DNA of 64,000 nt. Source: Bog-473 sp963745665 (GTDB lineage Bacteria; Actinomycetota; Acidimicrobiia; Acidimicrobiales; RAAP-2). Location: positions 310,001 to 374,000 of the forward strand of contig CAVUYE010000003.1 of the NCBI GenBank assembly GCA_963745665.1. The letters run 5' to 3'. The position numbers were made by a program, and so were the translations under genes. Below the pieces are notes generated by a model. That model searched no databases. It was not told the DNA's origin and saw only the letters and a list, made by a program, of their open reading frames with translations. Every line of letters begins with the position of its first letter. Within the stretch, counting starts at the first letter, position 1. Below are positions 33,803 to 42,216 of this stretch, in pieces.

Positions 33803-34642
33803 TCAGGCCGGTTGTTCCGCGCTCTCCAGAGGCGCCTCGTCGTGGTGCGTGCGGAGCCATTCCTTCCACCGTTGCCGGGTACGGAACAGAATGACGAGCC
33901 CGCCGATGACGAGGAGGACGCCGGCCAACTGGACCAGGTCAGAGCCGAGGCGACCGTCCTCGCCGAGCCAGAGGTGCTCGTCGAGCGAGCGCTCGATCCC
34001 CCACAGCACCATGGCGGTACCGAGGACGATCCCCGCGGGATAGCCCGCACGGTGCGTCCCGTCCGGCCAGCGATCAAGCCGTCGCTCTATAGCGATGAGG
34101 ATCAGGTAGACGGTGAAGTCCTCGAGCGCCTGGAAGATCGGGACGGGGAGCCGGCGACCGGCCTGGCCGGCGTAGTACATGCCGAACCACTGGTTGGTGG
34201 GGTGGCCCCCGCCGGCCACCATCAGCTGCGGGCCCAGCAGGCGGCCCATCGCCCAGCAGGCAAGGAGGACCGGCGCCGCCAGGTCGAGGGCGCGACCCAG
34301 GGGGAGCTCCGGGCAGCGGCGCCGCGTCAGGATGATTCCGACCGGGACCGCCAGCAACAGGCCCCCGAACGAAGAGAGCCCGCCGTGCCAGATGGCGAAC
34401 ACGTCGCCCGGGTTCTGGGTGTAGAAGCCGAGGTTCGACAGCACGTGCATGGCGCGGGCGCCCACGACGGCGGCCAGGATGATCCAGAGGAAGACGGGGA
34501 CGAACCAGTCGGTGGGGTAGCCGTTCTTCTTCAACCGGCGCTCGAAGTAGACGAAGCCGAACCAGAACGTGAGCGCGAGCCCGATGCCGTAGGTGTGGAC
34601 CTGCAGCGGTCCGATGTGGAACTCGACGGGGATCGGTCTCAT
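33803..34642 (-). CDS. lgt: Prolipoprotein diacylglyceryl transferase
   Basis: 279 residues with about seven membrane helices. It moves diacylglycerol to the lipobox cysteine of lipoproteins at the inner membrane. The Lgt landmarks are HIGPLQVHTYGIGLALTFW, AAVVGARAMHVL, HGGLSSFGG and the signature WAMGRLLGPQLMVAGGG with the conserved Arg and Gly. The second histidine of the proteobacterial HGGxSxHGG motif is Phe here; Gram-positive Lgt proteins also vary at this place. ATG 34642. The C-terminal tail is short and charged. Confidence 0.93.
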   Translation of the reverse strand: MRPIPVEFHIGPLQVHTYGIGLALTFWFGFVYFERRLKKNGYPTDWFVPVFLWIILAAVVGARAMHVLSNLGFYTQNPGDVFAIWHGGLSSFGGLLLAVPVGIILTRRRCPELPLGRALDLAAPVLLACWAMGRLLGPQLMVAGGGHPTNQWFGMYYAGQAGRRLPVPIFQALEDFTVYLILIAIERRLDRWPDGTHRAGYPAGIVLGTAMVLWGIERSLDEHLWLGEDGRLGSDLVQLAGVLLVIGGLVILFRTRQRWKEWLRTHHDEAPLESAEQPA

Positions 34643-34714
34643 GGCTCGGTCCGGGCCAGGTTAGGACCCGCAGGCGTGGTGCCGGGCCTCGGGCGAAGAG
34701 ATCGTCGGGCCCGG

Positions 34715-35854
34715 CTAGGGCCGGCCGGCGCCCACAAAGCCGCCGCCGAGCCGCAGCCCGGTGGTCCAGACCGACGCCCCGGTGTAGGGCGCCTCGATCA
34801 TGGTGCCCGGGCCGACGTACATGGCGACGTGCTCGGAACCGCCCGGTCCGTAGAAGAGGAGGTCACCTGGCTGAAGATCACTGATCGGCACGGGTGTCGA
34901 ATCCGCCATCTGGGCCCCCGAGTAGTGGGGAAGGCCGACCCCGACCTGACCCCACGACCACGCGGTCAGGCCGGAACAGTCGAAGCCGGGGCTGGCCGAG
35001 CCCTTGGGGGACTCGCCGCCCCACACGTAGGGGACACCGATCTGGCTCTCGGCGGCCTGGACGGCTCCGGCTCCACCGGGTGAGGAGGGCGGGGGCGCCG
35101 CCTGGCTGAGCGCGGCGGGGGCAGCGCCGCCGCCGTCCGAGGAGCTGGCCGGCACGACGGCGGCCGCGGCGGCGGCCGCGGCTTGGGCGGCTTCCTCCCG
35201 CTGCTGCGCCGCCTTGGCGGCGGCCGCGGCTTCCGCCTGCTGTTGTTCTTGGACCAGCTGAGCGATCTGCCCCTGTTCCTGGGACAGCGCGCTCGTCTGC
35301 GACTGAATGGCCTGCGCGTTCTGCGCGACGGCCTGTTGCTCGGCGGCGACTTCTGTCTGCGCCTGGCCCTGCTCGGACTGGAGCTGACTCACCTGTACGT
35401 TCAGCGAGTTCTCTGCCGTGTGCAGGTTGTCGACCGCAAGGGAGATGTCGCCCTCGGCGACCTTGTTATAGGTGTCGGTCGCGCCGAGCGTCTGCTCGTT
35501 GCCACTGAAGATCGGGTCCTGAGTGGAGGCGGTACCGTCCGAGATGTAGTTGGCCACGGCCGCCTTGGAGAGGGTGGCGCGGTCCTTTGAGACCTGTCCC
35601 TCGTCCGCCGCCACGTTGGCCTTGGTCGTCGTGATGCTCGAGTTGATCTGCGTCAGGTGGTACTGGGCGGCGTCGTACTGCTGGCTCAGTGCCGACATCT
35701 GATTCTGGGCCTGGGTCAGCTGCGCCTCGATGGCAGCCGCCTTTGCCTTGGCGTCGGAGATGGCGTCACCGCCGGCGGGGCGCGTTGCCATGAACACAGT
35801 GCTTGACAACACTGAGACAACGGTCAGCGCGGGGATCCCTACCCGCTGGAGCAC
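34715..35854 (-). CDS. Secreted coiled-coil NlpC/P60 peptidoglycan endopeptidase
   Basis: A signal peptide (IPALTVVSVLSSTVFMATRPAGG), a long coiled coil (DAKAKAAAIEAQLTQAQNQMSALSQQ to about 235), an Ala/Gln/Pro-rich linker and a C-terminal NlpC/P60 domain: catalytic Cys in FDCSGLTAWSWGQVG and His in GSEHVAMYVGPG. RipA-like enzymes of this layout cleave peptide stems during division. I use GTG 35854, which has AGGAG 7 bases upstream and gives a clean signal peptide; ATG 35926 (24 residues longer) lacks a ribosome-binding site. The divergent 241-base gap has no recognisable riboswitch. Confidence 0.9.
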   Translation of the reverse strand: MLQRVGIPALTVVSVLSSTVFMATRPAGGDAISDAKAKAAAIEAQLTQAQNQMSALSQQYDAAQYHLTQINSSITTTKANVAADEGQVSKDRATLSKAAVANYISDGTASTQDPIFSGNEQTLGATDTYNKVAEGDISLAVDNLHTAENSLNVQVSQLQSEQGQAQTEVAAEQQAVAQNAQAIQSQTSALSQEQGQIAQLVQEQQQAEAAAAAKAAQQREEAAQAAAAAAAAVVPASSSDGGGAAPAALSQAAPPPSSPGGAGAVQAAESQIGVPYVWGGESPKGSASPGFDCSGLTAWSWGQVGVGLPHYSGAQMADSTPVPISDLQPGDLLFYGPGGSEHVAMYVGPGTMIEAPYTGASVWTTGLRLGGGFVGAGRP

Positions 35855-36082
35855 ACGAGCACTCCTGGGAGACCGCGGCGTGGAGTGGTGGTGAACCCGC
35901 TCTACGTCAGTCACGATGGGCCTCATTCTTATCGGACGCCTTCCGTCGATACAAACACCCTCGGTACGAAACGGCTGTGTGCAGTAGCACTACAGGTGCG
36001 AAGGGGCAGGTCATATGAGAGAACGATGAAATTCGAACTTTTTGTGAACTGTATGGAGGGAACGAACGGGCCCGGAGCGAAC

Positions 36083-36088
36083 TACGGT
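36083..36088 (+). promoter_or_regulatory. -10 hexamer TACGGT
   Basis: TACGGT ends 7 bases before ATG 36096; leaderless mRNA predicted. Confidence 0.45.
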
Positions 36089-36095
36089 CGAACCC

Positions 36096-36782
36096 ATGGG
36101 TGAAATGATCGAATTCGCGAGCAACGGGTCGACCGCAGGAGGCTATCTGGCCACTCCCGAAAACGGCAGCGGGCCGGGAGTGATCGTGATCCAGGAGTGG
36201 TGGGGCCTTGTCGGCCACATCGAAGACGTATGCGATCGCTTCGCCGCAGCGGGATTCGTCGCCCTGGCCCCGGACCTGTACCACGGCAAGAAGGTGCAAC
36301 CCGGTGAGCCCGACGAAGCGGGCAAGGCGATGATGGCGATGCAGATGGAACAGGCGGCCCGCGACATGAGTGGGGCCGTCGACGAGGTCCTGCGTCGGAG
36401 CACCGGCGACAAGGTCGGCGTCATCGGGTTCTGCATGGGCGGCGGACTGGCGCTCGTGCTCGCCACCCAAAGGCCCGACGCCGTGGCGGCGGTCGTCCCG
36501 TGTTACGGCATCATCCCGTGGCCGGACGCGCAGCCCGACTACGCCGCCATGTCGGCGGCCGTCCTCGGCCACTACGCCGAGAAGGACAGCTTCTTCACGC
36601 CCGAGGCCGCCAACGCGTTGGGGGACCAGCTGCGCGCCATGGGCAAGTCGGTGGAGATCATCATCTACCCCGGCACCGATCACGCCTTCTTCAACGACAC
36701 ACGTCCCGAGGTGTACGACGCCGACGCGTCGAGCGCGCTCTGGGAACGCACGTTGGCGTTCTTCTCCGCGCACCTCGCCTGA
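36096..36782 (+). CDS. Dienelactone hydrolase family protein
   Basis: 228 residues with the Cys-Asp-His triad of carboxymethylenebutenolidases: nucleophile in VGVIGFCMGGGLALVLA (Cys about 114), Asp in GHYAEKDSFFTPE and His in PGTDHAFFND. The N-terminus IVIQEWWGLVGHIEDVCDRFAAAGF is characteristic. It hydrolyses dienelactone or related esters in aromatic degradation, though many members have other substrates. It stands alone between two oppositely or separately promoted genes. Confidence 0.92.
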   Translation: MGEMIEFASNGSTAGGYLATPENGSGPGVIVIQEWWGLVGHIEDVCDRFAAAGFVALAPDLYHGKKVQPGEPDEAGKAMMAMQMEQAARDMSGAVDEVLRRSTGDKVGVIGFCMGGGLALVLATQRPDAVAAVVPCYGIIPWPDAQPDYAAMSAAVLGHYAEKDSFFTPEAANALGDQLRAMGKSVEIIIYPGTDHAFFNDTRPEVYDADASSALWERTLAFFSAHLA

Positions 36783-36856
36783 CGGCGCACCGCCGCCGTG
36801 AGCCGCCGGGCCGCCGTGCTGCGGACGGACCGGGAAGGCCCCCGGAGCCCGTTTGT

Positions 36857-36862
36857 TACCAT
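36857..36862 (+). promoter_or_regulatory. -10 hexamer TACCAT
   Basis: TACCAT ends 6 bases before ATG 36869; leaderless mRNA predicted. Confidence 0.45.
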
Positions 36863-36868
36863 CGGCCC

Positions 36869-37807
36869 ATGTCAGCCCGCTCGCGTGACCTCCCCCGGCG
36901 CTCCTGCCTCTCCACTCCCGGTTCGAACGAGAAGTTCCTGGCCAAGGCCCCGACGGTGCCCGCCGACATGACCTTCCTCGACCTCGAGGACGCCGTGGCG
37001 CCGCTCGAGAAGGAGGGGGCGCGGCCCAAGGTGGTCGACGCCATCAAGAACCTCCCCTGGGACGACCGGGTGCTGTGCGTGCGGGTCAACGCCTGGGACA
37101 CCGAGTGGACCTACGGCGACGTCATCGAAGTGGTCGGCAACGCGGGCGAGCGCCTCGACGAGGTGATGCTGCCCAAGGTGCAGTACGCCTCCGACGTGGT
37201 GGCGCTGGACCTCCTCCTCACACAGGTCGAGAAGAAGTCGGGCCTACCGGTCGGGCACATCGGGATCGAGGCGCAGATCGAGACGGCGCGTGGGCTCATC
37301 AACGTGGACGACATCTGCGCGGCGTCCCCCCGCCTCGAGACCATCATCTTCGGCCCGGCCGATTTCGCCGCCAGCATCGAGATGCCGGTGCTCACGGGCG
37401 GCGTCCCCATCCCCGAGTACCCCGGCGACCACTTCAACTACGTCTTCAGCCGCATCCTCATGGCTGGCCGGGCCAACGGGCTGCAGGTGATCGACGGGCC
37501 CTTCCTCAAGGTGCGGGAGCTCGACGCGCTGCGCGAGTACTCCATGCGCACCCGCATGCTGGGCTACGACGGCAAGTGGGCCCTCACGCCCGACCAGGCG
37601 GTCGTGCTCAACGAGGTGTACTCGCCCACCCAGGAGCAGTTCGACCGGGCCTACGACATCCTCGACGCCTACCAGAAGGCCACCGAGGAGGACCGCAAAG
37701 GCGCGGTGATGTTCGGCGACGAGATGATCGACGAGGCCAGCCGCAAGATCGCCATCAAGTTCGTGACCCGCGGCGAGCGTGCCGGACTGACGCGCAGCCG
37801 CGGCTGA
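36869..37807 (+). CDS. HpcH/HpaI-family CoA-ester lyase (malyl-/citramalyl-CoA lyase-like)
   Basis: 312 residues. The CitE/malyl-CoA lyase motifs are RRSCLSTPGSNEKFLAKAP, FLDLEDAVAPLEKEGAR (metal Glu/Asp), VRVNAWDTEW, EAQIETARGLINVDDI (metal Glu) and FGPADFAASIEM. Such enzymes cleave malyl-CoA, beta-methylmalyl-CoA or citramalyl-CoA. The long C-terminal helix (YSPTQEQFDRAYDILDAYQKA) is normal for this group. A MaoC hydratase that resembles the partner of beta-methylmalyl-CoA lyases lies 3 kb downstream, so a C4/C5 dicarboxylyl-CoA pathway is possible. Confidence 0.9.
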   Translation: MSARSRDLPRRSCLSTPGSNEKFLAKAPTVPADMTFLDLEDAVAPLEKEGARPKVVDAIKNLPWDDRVLCVRVNAWDTEWTYGDVIEVVGNAGERLDEVMLPKVQYASDVVALDLLLTQVEKKSGLPVGHIGIEAQIETARGLINVDDICAASPRLETIIFGPADFAASIEMPVLTGGVPIPEYPGDHFNYVFSRILMAGRANGLQVIDGPFLKVRELDALREYSMRTRMLGYDGKWALTPDQAVVLNEVYSPTQEQFDRAYDILDAYQKATEEDRKGAVMFGDEMIDEASRKIAIKFVTRGERAGLTRSRG

Positions 37808-37834
37808 ACCCCGCGGCCGTCAGTTGTGCCCGGG

Positions 37835-39451
37835 TCAGCCGATGAGGCGGCGGGCGATCACCTTGAGCGCCAGCGTTTCATCGGCTCCCTCGAAGATGGA
37901 GAGCACGCGTGCGTCCACGAAGTAGCGGCTGACCGGGAATTCCTCGGCGTAGCCCATCCCACCGTGGATCTGCATGGCCTCGCGGGTCACCCATTCGGCC
38001 GCCCGGCACACGTAGGCCTTGAGCATGGACGCCTCGAGCGCGCCTTCGCCGCCGGCCATCAGACGCGCCACGTGGTACGAGCTCTGGCGGGTGGCCTGGA
38101 TGATCACCGCCATCCGACCGAGTTTGGCCTGCGTCAGCTGGTACTCGCCGATTGGAGACCCGAACACCTTGCGCTCGGCCGCGTAGGCCACGGCCGCCTC
38201 GTACGCGGCCTGCATGACTCCCAGCGCGCGCGCCGCCGTCTGTAGGCGGCCGTTCTCGAAGCCCTGCATCTGGAGATAGAAGCCCTTCCCGAGCCCCTCG
38301 GCACCTCCGACGAGATTGGCTTCGGGTACGAACCAGTTCTCGAACGCCAACTCGTAGGAGTGCATGCCGCGGTAGCCGAGGGTGTCGATCGGCCGCCCTT
38401 CCAGGCGACCCGGCGCCAGATCCGCCGGGCGGTCCGACCCGCCCGAGCCGTCCCCCTGGGAAAAGACGAACCCGTGGCCGTCACCACGCGGCTTCTCGAC
38501 CACGAACATCGAGAGGCCACGGTGGGCCAGCGAGCGGTCCGGGTCGGTGCGGGCGAGCAGCATGAGCACGTCGGCCCGGGCCGCGAAGGTGCACCAGGTC
38601 TTGACGCCGTTGATGACCCATCCGCCCTCGACCGGTGCAGCGGCCGTCACGATGCCGGCCACGTCGGAGCCGAAGTCGGGCTCGGTGACGGCGACCGCCG
38701 CCAGAATCTCGGCCGAGGCCAGCTTCGGGAGCCACTGCTTCTTCTGCTCCTCGGTTCCGCCGTAGACGAGGGCCCGGGTCAGGATCTCGGGCCGGGTGAT
38801 GAGCGACCCGCCGACGCCGAGCGATCCCCAGCTGAGCTCCTCGGTGGCGACGACCATGCCCAGGTAGTCGCTCTCCCCGCCCGAGGCGAAGCCGCCGTAC
38901 TCCTCGGGCACGGAGAGCCCGAAGCCGCCGAGCTCGGCCAGGCCCTCAATCACTTCCTCGGGGATGTCACTGTTCTCCCGGTGCACGTGCTCGGCGTGGG
39001 GCCGCACCTTGTCCTCGGCGAAGCGATGGAACGTCTCGCGCACCAGCTCGAAGTCCTCGCCCAGGTGCCGGGGACCCTCGGAAGTGGCCAGGGACGCCAG
39101 CACCGCCGGATCACGCTGCGCCGCCAGGAAAGCGGCCGCCGGCGCGTCCCAGCCGGGCTCCACGCCCCAGCGCGCCTCCCGGCCCGCCACGCGTCCCAAC
39201 AGGTCGGCCACGACGTCGGCCACGAAGGCGCCGGCAATGCGTGCCTCGACCTCTCCCAGCGCGCCGTAGTCGAGCGCCGCCTGCGCCGTGGCCACCGCGG
39301 CGGCGGCGTGCGCCACGTCGTAGGCGACCACCTGGTTGGCATCGATGCCGCCCCCATCGCGCACCGCACCGCAGGCCCGGTCCACCAGGCGTTGGGCGAG
39401 ATCGACCGCGTCAGCGGCGCCGGCGAGGTCTGAAGCGGGAGGCGTCGTCAC
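37835..39451 (-). CDS. Long acyl-CoA dehydrogenase with N-terminal helical extension
   Basis: 538 residues from GTG 39451. Residues about 1-140 form an extra alanine-rich helical domain; the rest is a full acyl-CoA dehydrogenase: GFGLSVPEEYGGFASGG, AVTEPDFGSDVAGIVT (FAD), GVKTWCTFAARADVL, GMHSYELAFENWFVP, QMQGFENGRLQTAARALGV, QIHGGMGYAEEFPVSRYFVDARVLSIFEGADE. The catalytic glutamate position reads IFEGA. This layout occurs in (2S)-methylsuccinyl-CoA dehydrogenase of the ethylmalonyl-CoA pathway, which also uses the lyase and MaoC types nearby; that assignment is an inference. The start is supported by a -10 hexamer 8 bases upstream. Confidence 0.88.
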   Translation of the reverse strand: MTTPPASDLAGAADAVDLAQRLVDRACGAVRDGGGIDANQVVAYDVAHAAAAVATAQAALDYGALGEVEARIAGAFVADVVADLLGRVAGREARWGVEPGWDAPAAAFLAAQRDPAVLASLATSEGPRHLGEDFELVRETFHRFAEDKVRPHAEHVHRENSDIPEEVIEGLAELGGFGLSVPEEYGGFASGGESDYLGMVVATEELSWGSLGVGGSLITRPEILTRALVYGGTEEQKKQWLPKLASAEILAAVAVTEPDFGSDVAGIVTAAAPVEGGWVINGVKTWCTFAARADVLMLLARTDPDRSLAHRGLSMFVVEKPRGDGHGFVFSQGDGSGGSDRPADLAPGRLEGRPIDTLGYRGMHSYELAFENWFVPEANLVGGAEGLGKGFYLQMQGFENGRLQTAARALGVMQAAYEAAVAYAAERKVFGSPIGEYQLTQAKLGRMAVIIQATRQSSYHVARLMAGGEGALEASMLKAYVCRAAEWVTREAMQIHGGMGYAEEFPVSRYFVDARVLSIFEGADETLALKVIARRLIG

Positions 39452-39459
39452 CGGGAGCG

Positions 39460-39465
39460 ACCCTA
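39460..39465 (-). promoter_or_regulatory. -10 hexamer TAGGGT (minus strand)
   Basis: TAGGGT on the minus strand ends 8 bases before GTG 39451 and favours that start over the in-frame ATG at 39502. Confidence 0.45.
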
Positions 39466-39526
39466 ATAGCTCCCCAAAGTGCCCTATTTCCCGCCGAGGC
39501 ATTTCCTGACGAGGCTCACCGATCGA

Positions 39527-40208
39527 TCAGGTGCGGCGACCGAGGACCGTCACCAGCGGGGGCAGGACCACCGGGTCGTCACCGGGATCAACGCCTGTCA
39601 GCGATTCCAGATAGCGGGTGACGGGACCGGGCCCGACGCCCGCCGGCGCCTCGGCCCAGGCGTCGACCACCTCGAGCCCGGCGGTCCGCACCAGCGCGGG
39701 GAGCAACGCTCCCACGTCCGGGATGGCGCGCGTCGGGCATCGACAGTGGCGTCCCCGCGATGCGGCCGGCCGACGTGATCGGCTCCTGCGCCACCACCCA
39801 ACCGCCAGGACGCACCGCGCCAGCCATCCTCGCCACGACGACCGACGGCTCGAGCACGTGCATGAGGAGGAAGCGACAGAAGGCGAGATCGACTGCTTCG
39901 GGCAGCGCGAGGTCCTCGCCCGCCTGGGTCAGTGCGATGACCTGCGCATGCGCCGCGGCAGCAGCGGCGCGCGCCACCTCGTCGCGCGCCGCGGGGTCGC
40001 TGTCCACGGCGTAGACCCGCCCGTCCCGACCGACCATCTCCGCCAGCGCCACCGAGACGTCGCCCCCGCCGGCGCCCACATCGACGCAGCGCCAACCGGA
40101 GCCGAGACCCAATCGTGAGAGCGCCGTGGCCAGCGGACGCCGGTAGACGTCGTCCCGGAGCCCCTTCATTTCGCCCACGGCTTCGGCGTCCGGCTGCTGT
40201 TCGGCCAT
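39527..40208 (-). CDS. SAM-dependent class I methyltransferase, one frameshift
   Basis: The SAM-binding motif I is CVDVGAGGGDVSVALAEMVG, followed by VYAVDSDPAARDEVARAA and FLLMHVLEPSVVVARMAGAVRPGGWVVAQEP, a Rossmann methyltransferase of the UbiE/Methyltransf_25 type. The frame is lost in the GGG at 39720-39722: after DARHP one extra base is needed to continue DVGALLPALVRTAGLEVVDAWAEAPAGVG to the stop at 39527. Corrected length 226 residues. The acceptor is unknown. Confidence 0.85.
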
Positions 40209-40216
40209 AGCCGTGC

Positions 40217-40222
40217 ACTCTA
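40217..40222 (-). promoter_or_regulatory. -10 hexamer TAGAGT (minus strand)
   Basis: TAGAGT ends 8 bases before the methyltransferase ATG at 40208. Confidence 0.45.
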
Positions 40223-40319
40223 TGGTGCCCCCGAGCCCGCACCCCGACCGACCGCTCCGCCCGTTCCGCCGGTCCCGCCCATCCCCGCCGGCCCTTCGCG
40301 TGCCCCCGTTGCAGGCCGG

Positions 40320-40325
40320 TAACCT
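40320..40325 (+). promoter_or_regulatory. -10 hexamer TAACCT
   Basis: TAACCT ends 8 bases before GTG 40334; leaderless mRNA predicted. Confidence 0.45.
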
Positions 40326-40333
40326 CCCTCTCC

Positions 40334-40771
40334 GTGAAAGTAACCATGCTGCTGTGCGACGCGGCCCAGGTGTCCGACGGCAAGCTCTTCATTCTGGGTG
40401 GCGGCTGGAGCATGACCGGCCCCGATCCCGTGCCCTCGGCCGTCGCGTTGAAGATCGACGTCGACTGGCACGAGGCCGAGGCCTCGCACCACTGGGAGCT
40501 CTTCTTGGAGGACGCCGACGGCCAGCCCGTGCTGATGGAGACCACCGACGGCACGCAGCCGGTCGAGGTCCGCGGTGAGTTCACCGTGAGCCAGCCGCAG
40601 GGGATCCCGGAGGGCTCGCCGATCGACGTGGCGCTCGCCGTGAACCTGGGCCCGCTGCCGCTGGCGCCGGGCACGCGCTTCGCCTGGCGCCTCATGATCG
40701 ACGGTGAGTCACTGCCCAACGCCTCCCTCGGCTTCACGACCCGCCCCCGTCCCGAGCCGATAGGCGAGTGA
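40334..40771 (+). CDS. DUF6941-like conserved protein
   Basis: 145 residues starting KVTMLLCDAAQVSDGKLFILGGGWSMTGPDPVPSAVALKI, which I recall as the pattern of DUF6941 proteins of actinobacteria. The rest alternates beta strands (HHWELFLEDADGQPVL, VEVRGEFTVSQPQGIPEGSPIDVALAVNLGPLPL, RFAWRLMIDGESL), suggesting a small beta-sandwich. No catalytic residues can be named. It overlaps the MaoC gene by 4 bases (GTGA), so the two are co-translated. Confidence 0.75.
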   Translation: MKVTMLLCDAAQVSDGKLFILGGGWSMTGPDPVPSAVALKIDVDWHEAEASHHWELFLEDADGQPVLMETTDGTQPVEVRGEFTVSQPQGIPEGSPIDVALAVNLGPLPLAPGTRFAWRLMIDGESLPNASLGFTTRPRPEPIGE

Positions 40772-41280
40772 CGGTCTACGACCGGCCGTTCGGCCGTTAC
40801 CTCGAGGACTTCGTCCCCGGCGACATCTACCGACACTGGCCGGGCAAGACGATCACCGAGTACGACGATCACCTGTTCTGCATGATGACGATGAACCACC
40901 ACCCGCTGCACACGAACGCGTGGTTCGCCGAGCACGAGACCGTGCAGGGCAAGAACGTCGTGGTGGGCAACCTCGTCTATTCCCTCGCGCTCGGCATGAG
41001 TGTGCCCGACGTCAGCGGCTCGTGCATTGCCAACCTGGAAGTCGAGTCGCTTCTGCACCGCCACCCGACGTTCCACGGCGACACCATCTACGCCGAGACA
41101 CGCGTCCTCGACGCCACCCCGTCGAAGTCGAAGGACGACCGCGGCATCGTCACCGTCGAGACCAAGGCCTTCAATCAGCGCGGCGAGGAGGTCTGTTACT
41201 TCCGGCGCAAGCTGATGGTGTGGAAGACCGCGGCCGCGCCGGCACGGCAGCGACCGTACGACGACGACGTCTGGGACTGA
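40768..41280 (+). CDS. MaoC-family dehydratase (mesaconyl-CoA hydratase-like)
   Basis: 170 residues with a hotdog fold of the (R)-hydratase type: YLEDFVPGDIYRHWPGKTITEYDDHLFCMMTMNHHPLHTN carries the catalytic Asp/His dyad (D-x4-H near residues 34-46), and VVVGNLVYSLALGMSV, FHGDTIYAETRVLDATPSKSKDDRGIVTVETKAFNQRGEEVC follow. This form resembles mesaconyl-CoA (2-methylfumaryl-CoA) hydratases. GTG start overlaps the DUF6941 stop. Together with the CoA-ester lyase at 36869 and dehydrogenase at 37835 it suggests a dicarboxylyl-CoA route. Confidence 0.88.
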   Translation: MTVYDRPFGRYLEDFVPGDIYRHWPGKTITEYDDHLFCMMTMNHHPLHTNAWFAEHETVQGKNVVVGNLVYSLALGMSVPDVSGSCIANLEVESLLHRHPTFHGDTIYAETRVLDATPSKSKDDRGIVTVETKAFNQRGEEVCYFRRKLMVWKTAAAPARQRPYDDDVWD

Positions 41281-41281
41281 G

Positions 41282-42216
41282 GCCCGGTCGCTCCGTGCCG
41301 ACCGCGTCAGCCGCTTCCGGCGCCGCCTGCTGGAGTGGGGAGAAGAGAACCGCCGCGACCTACCCTGGCGCCAGACGCGTGACGCCTGGCCGATCCTCGT
41401 CTCCGAGGTCATGTTGCAGCAGACGCAAGTCGATCGCGTCGTCCCGCACTACGGGAGGTTCCTCTCCGCCTTCCCGACGCCGGACGCCTGCGCGGCGGCC
41501 GGACCGGCATCCGTGGTCCGCATCTGGTCCGGGCTGGGCTACAACCGGCGGGCACTGAACCTGCACCGGGCGGCGGTGCGCATGGTGGCCGATCACGGTG
41601 GCGCCGTCCCAAGAGGGACGCGGCCCTCCGGGCGCTTCCCGGCGTCGGCCCGTACACGGCGCGGGCCGTGCGCACCTTCGCCTTCGGGGAGGACGTCGCC
41701 GCCGTCGACACCAATGGCGTGCGCGTCCTGGCCCGCGCTGTCGCCGGCCGCGCCTTGCCGCTGCGCCAGGCCGCCGCGTTGGGCGACCAGCTCGTGCCCG
41801 CCGGCCGGTCGTGGGAGTTCAACCAGGCGATGTTCGACCTGGGGGCCACGGTCTGCACGGCGGCGCGTCCCGCCTGCGCCCAATGCCCCCTGCGCCGCCA
41901 GTGCGCCTGGAGGCGCAGCAACAGGAACGGGGACGGGGACATCGTCGACCCCTGGCGGCTCAGCCCGACATCGCGTCCGCAGAGCACCTTCGCCGGGTCG
42001 GACCGCCAGGGCCGGGGCCGCCTGCTCGAAGGGCTGCGCCGCGGCGGCGTGCGCCGGAGCGCGCTCGCCGGTACCTGTGGCTGGCCCGGGGACCCAGAGC
42101 GGGCCGAGCGGGTCGCAGCCGCCGTGGTGGCCGAGGGGTTCGCCGCCTGGTCGGGCGGGAAGGATCCCGTCCTGCGTCTGCGCGGCGAGGTGGCGAGCCC
42201 TCTCAGGGGGCAGTGA
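41282..42216 (+). CDS. mutY: A/G-specific adenine DNA glycosylase, one frameshift, start uncertain
   Basis: Removes adenine opposite 8-oxoguanine. Present: LPWRQTRDAWPILVSEVMLQQTQVDRV (catalytic Glu), WSGLGYNRRALNLHRAA, the helix-hairpin-helix LPGVGPYTARAV, catalytic Asp in AVDTNGVRV, and the [4Fe-4S] cysteines CTAARPACAQCPLRRQC (C-x6-C-x2-C-x5-C). The frame changes near 41611-41618 (GTCCCAAG, probably one missing base). Upstream no ATG or GTG is in frame; the protein seems to begin near 41282-41306, so the start was not determined. It lacks the NUDIX-like C-terminal domain, as in short actinobacterial MutY. It overlaps the convergent hydrolase by 14 bases. Confidence 0.88.

Noticed and set aside
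35855..36095. Possible c-di-AMP riboswitch upstream of the NlpC/P60 gene
   Set aside because: Such riboswitches often precede actinobacterial wall hydrolases, but I find none of the conserved core segments in the 241-base gap on the minus strand.
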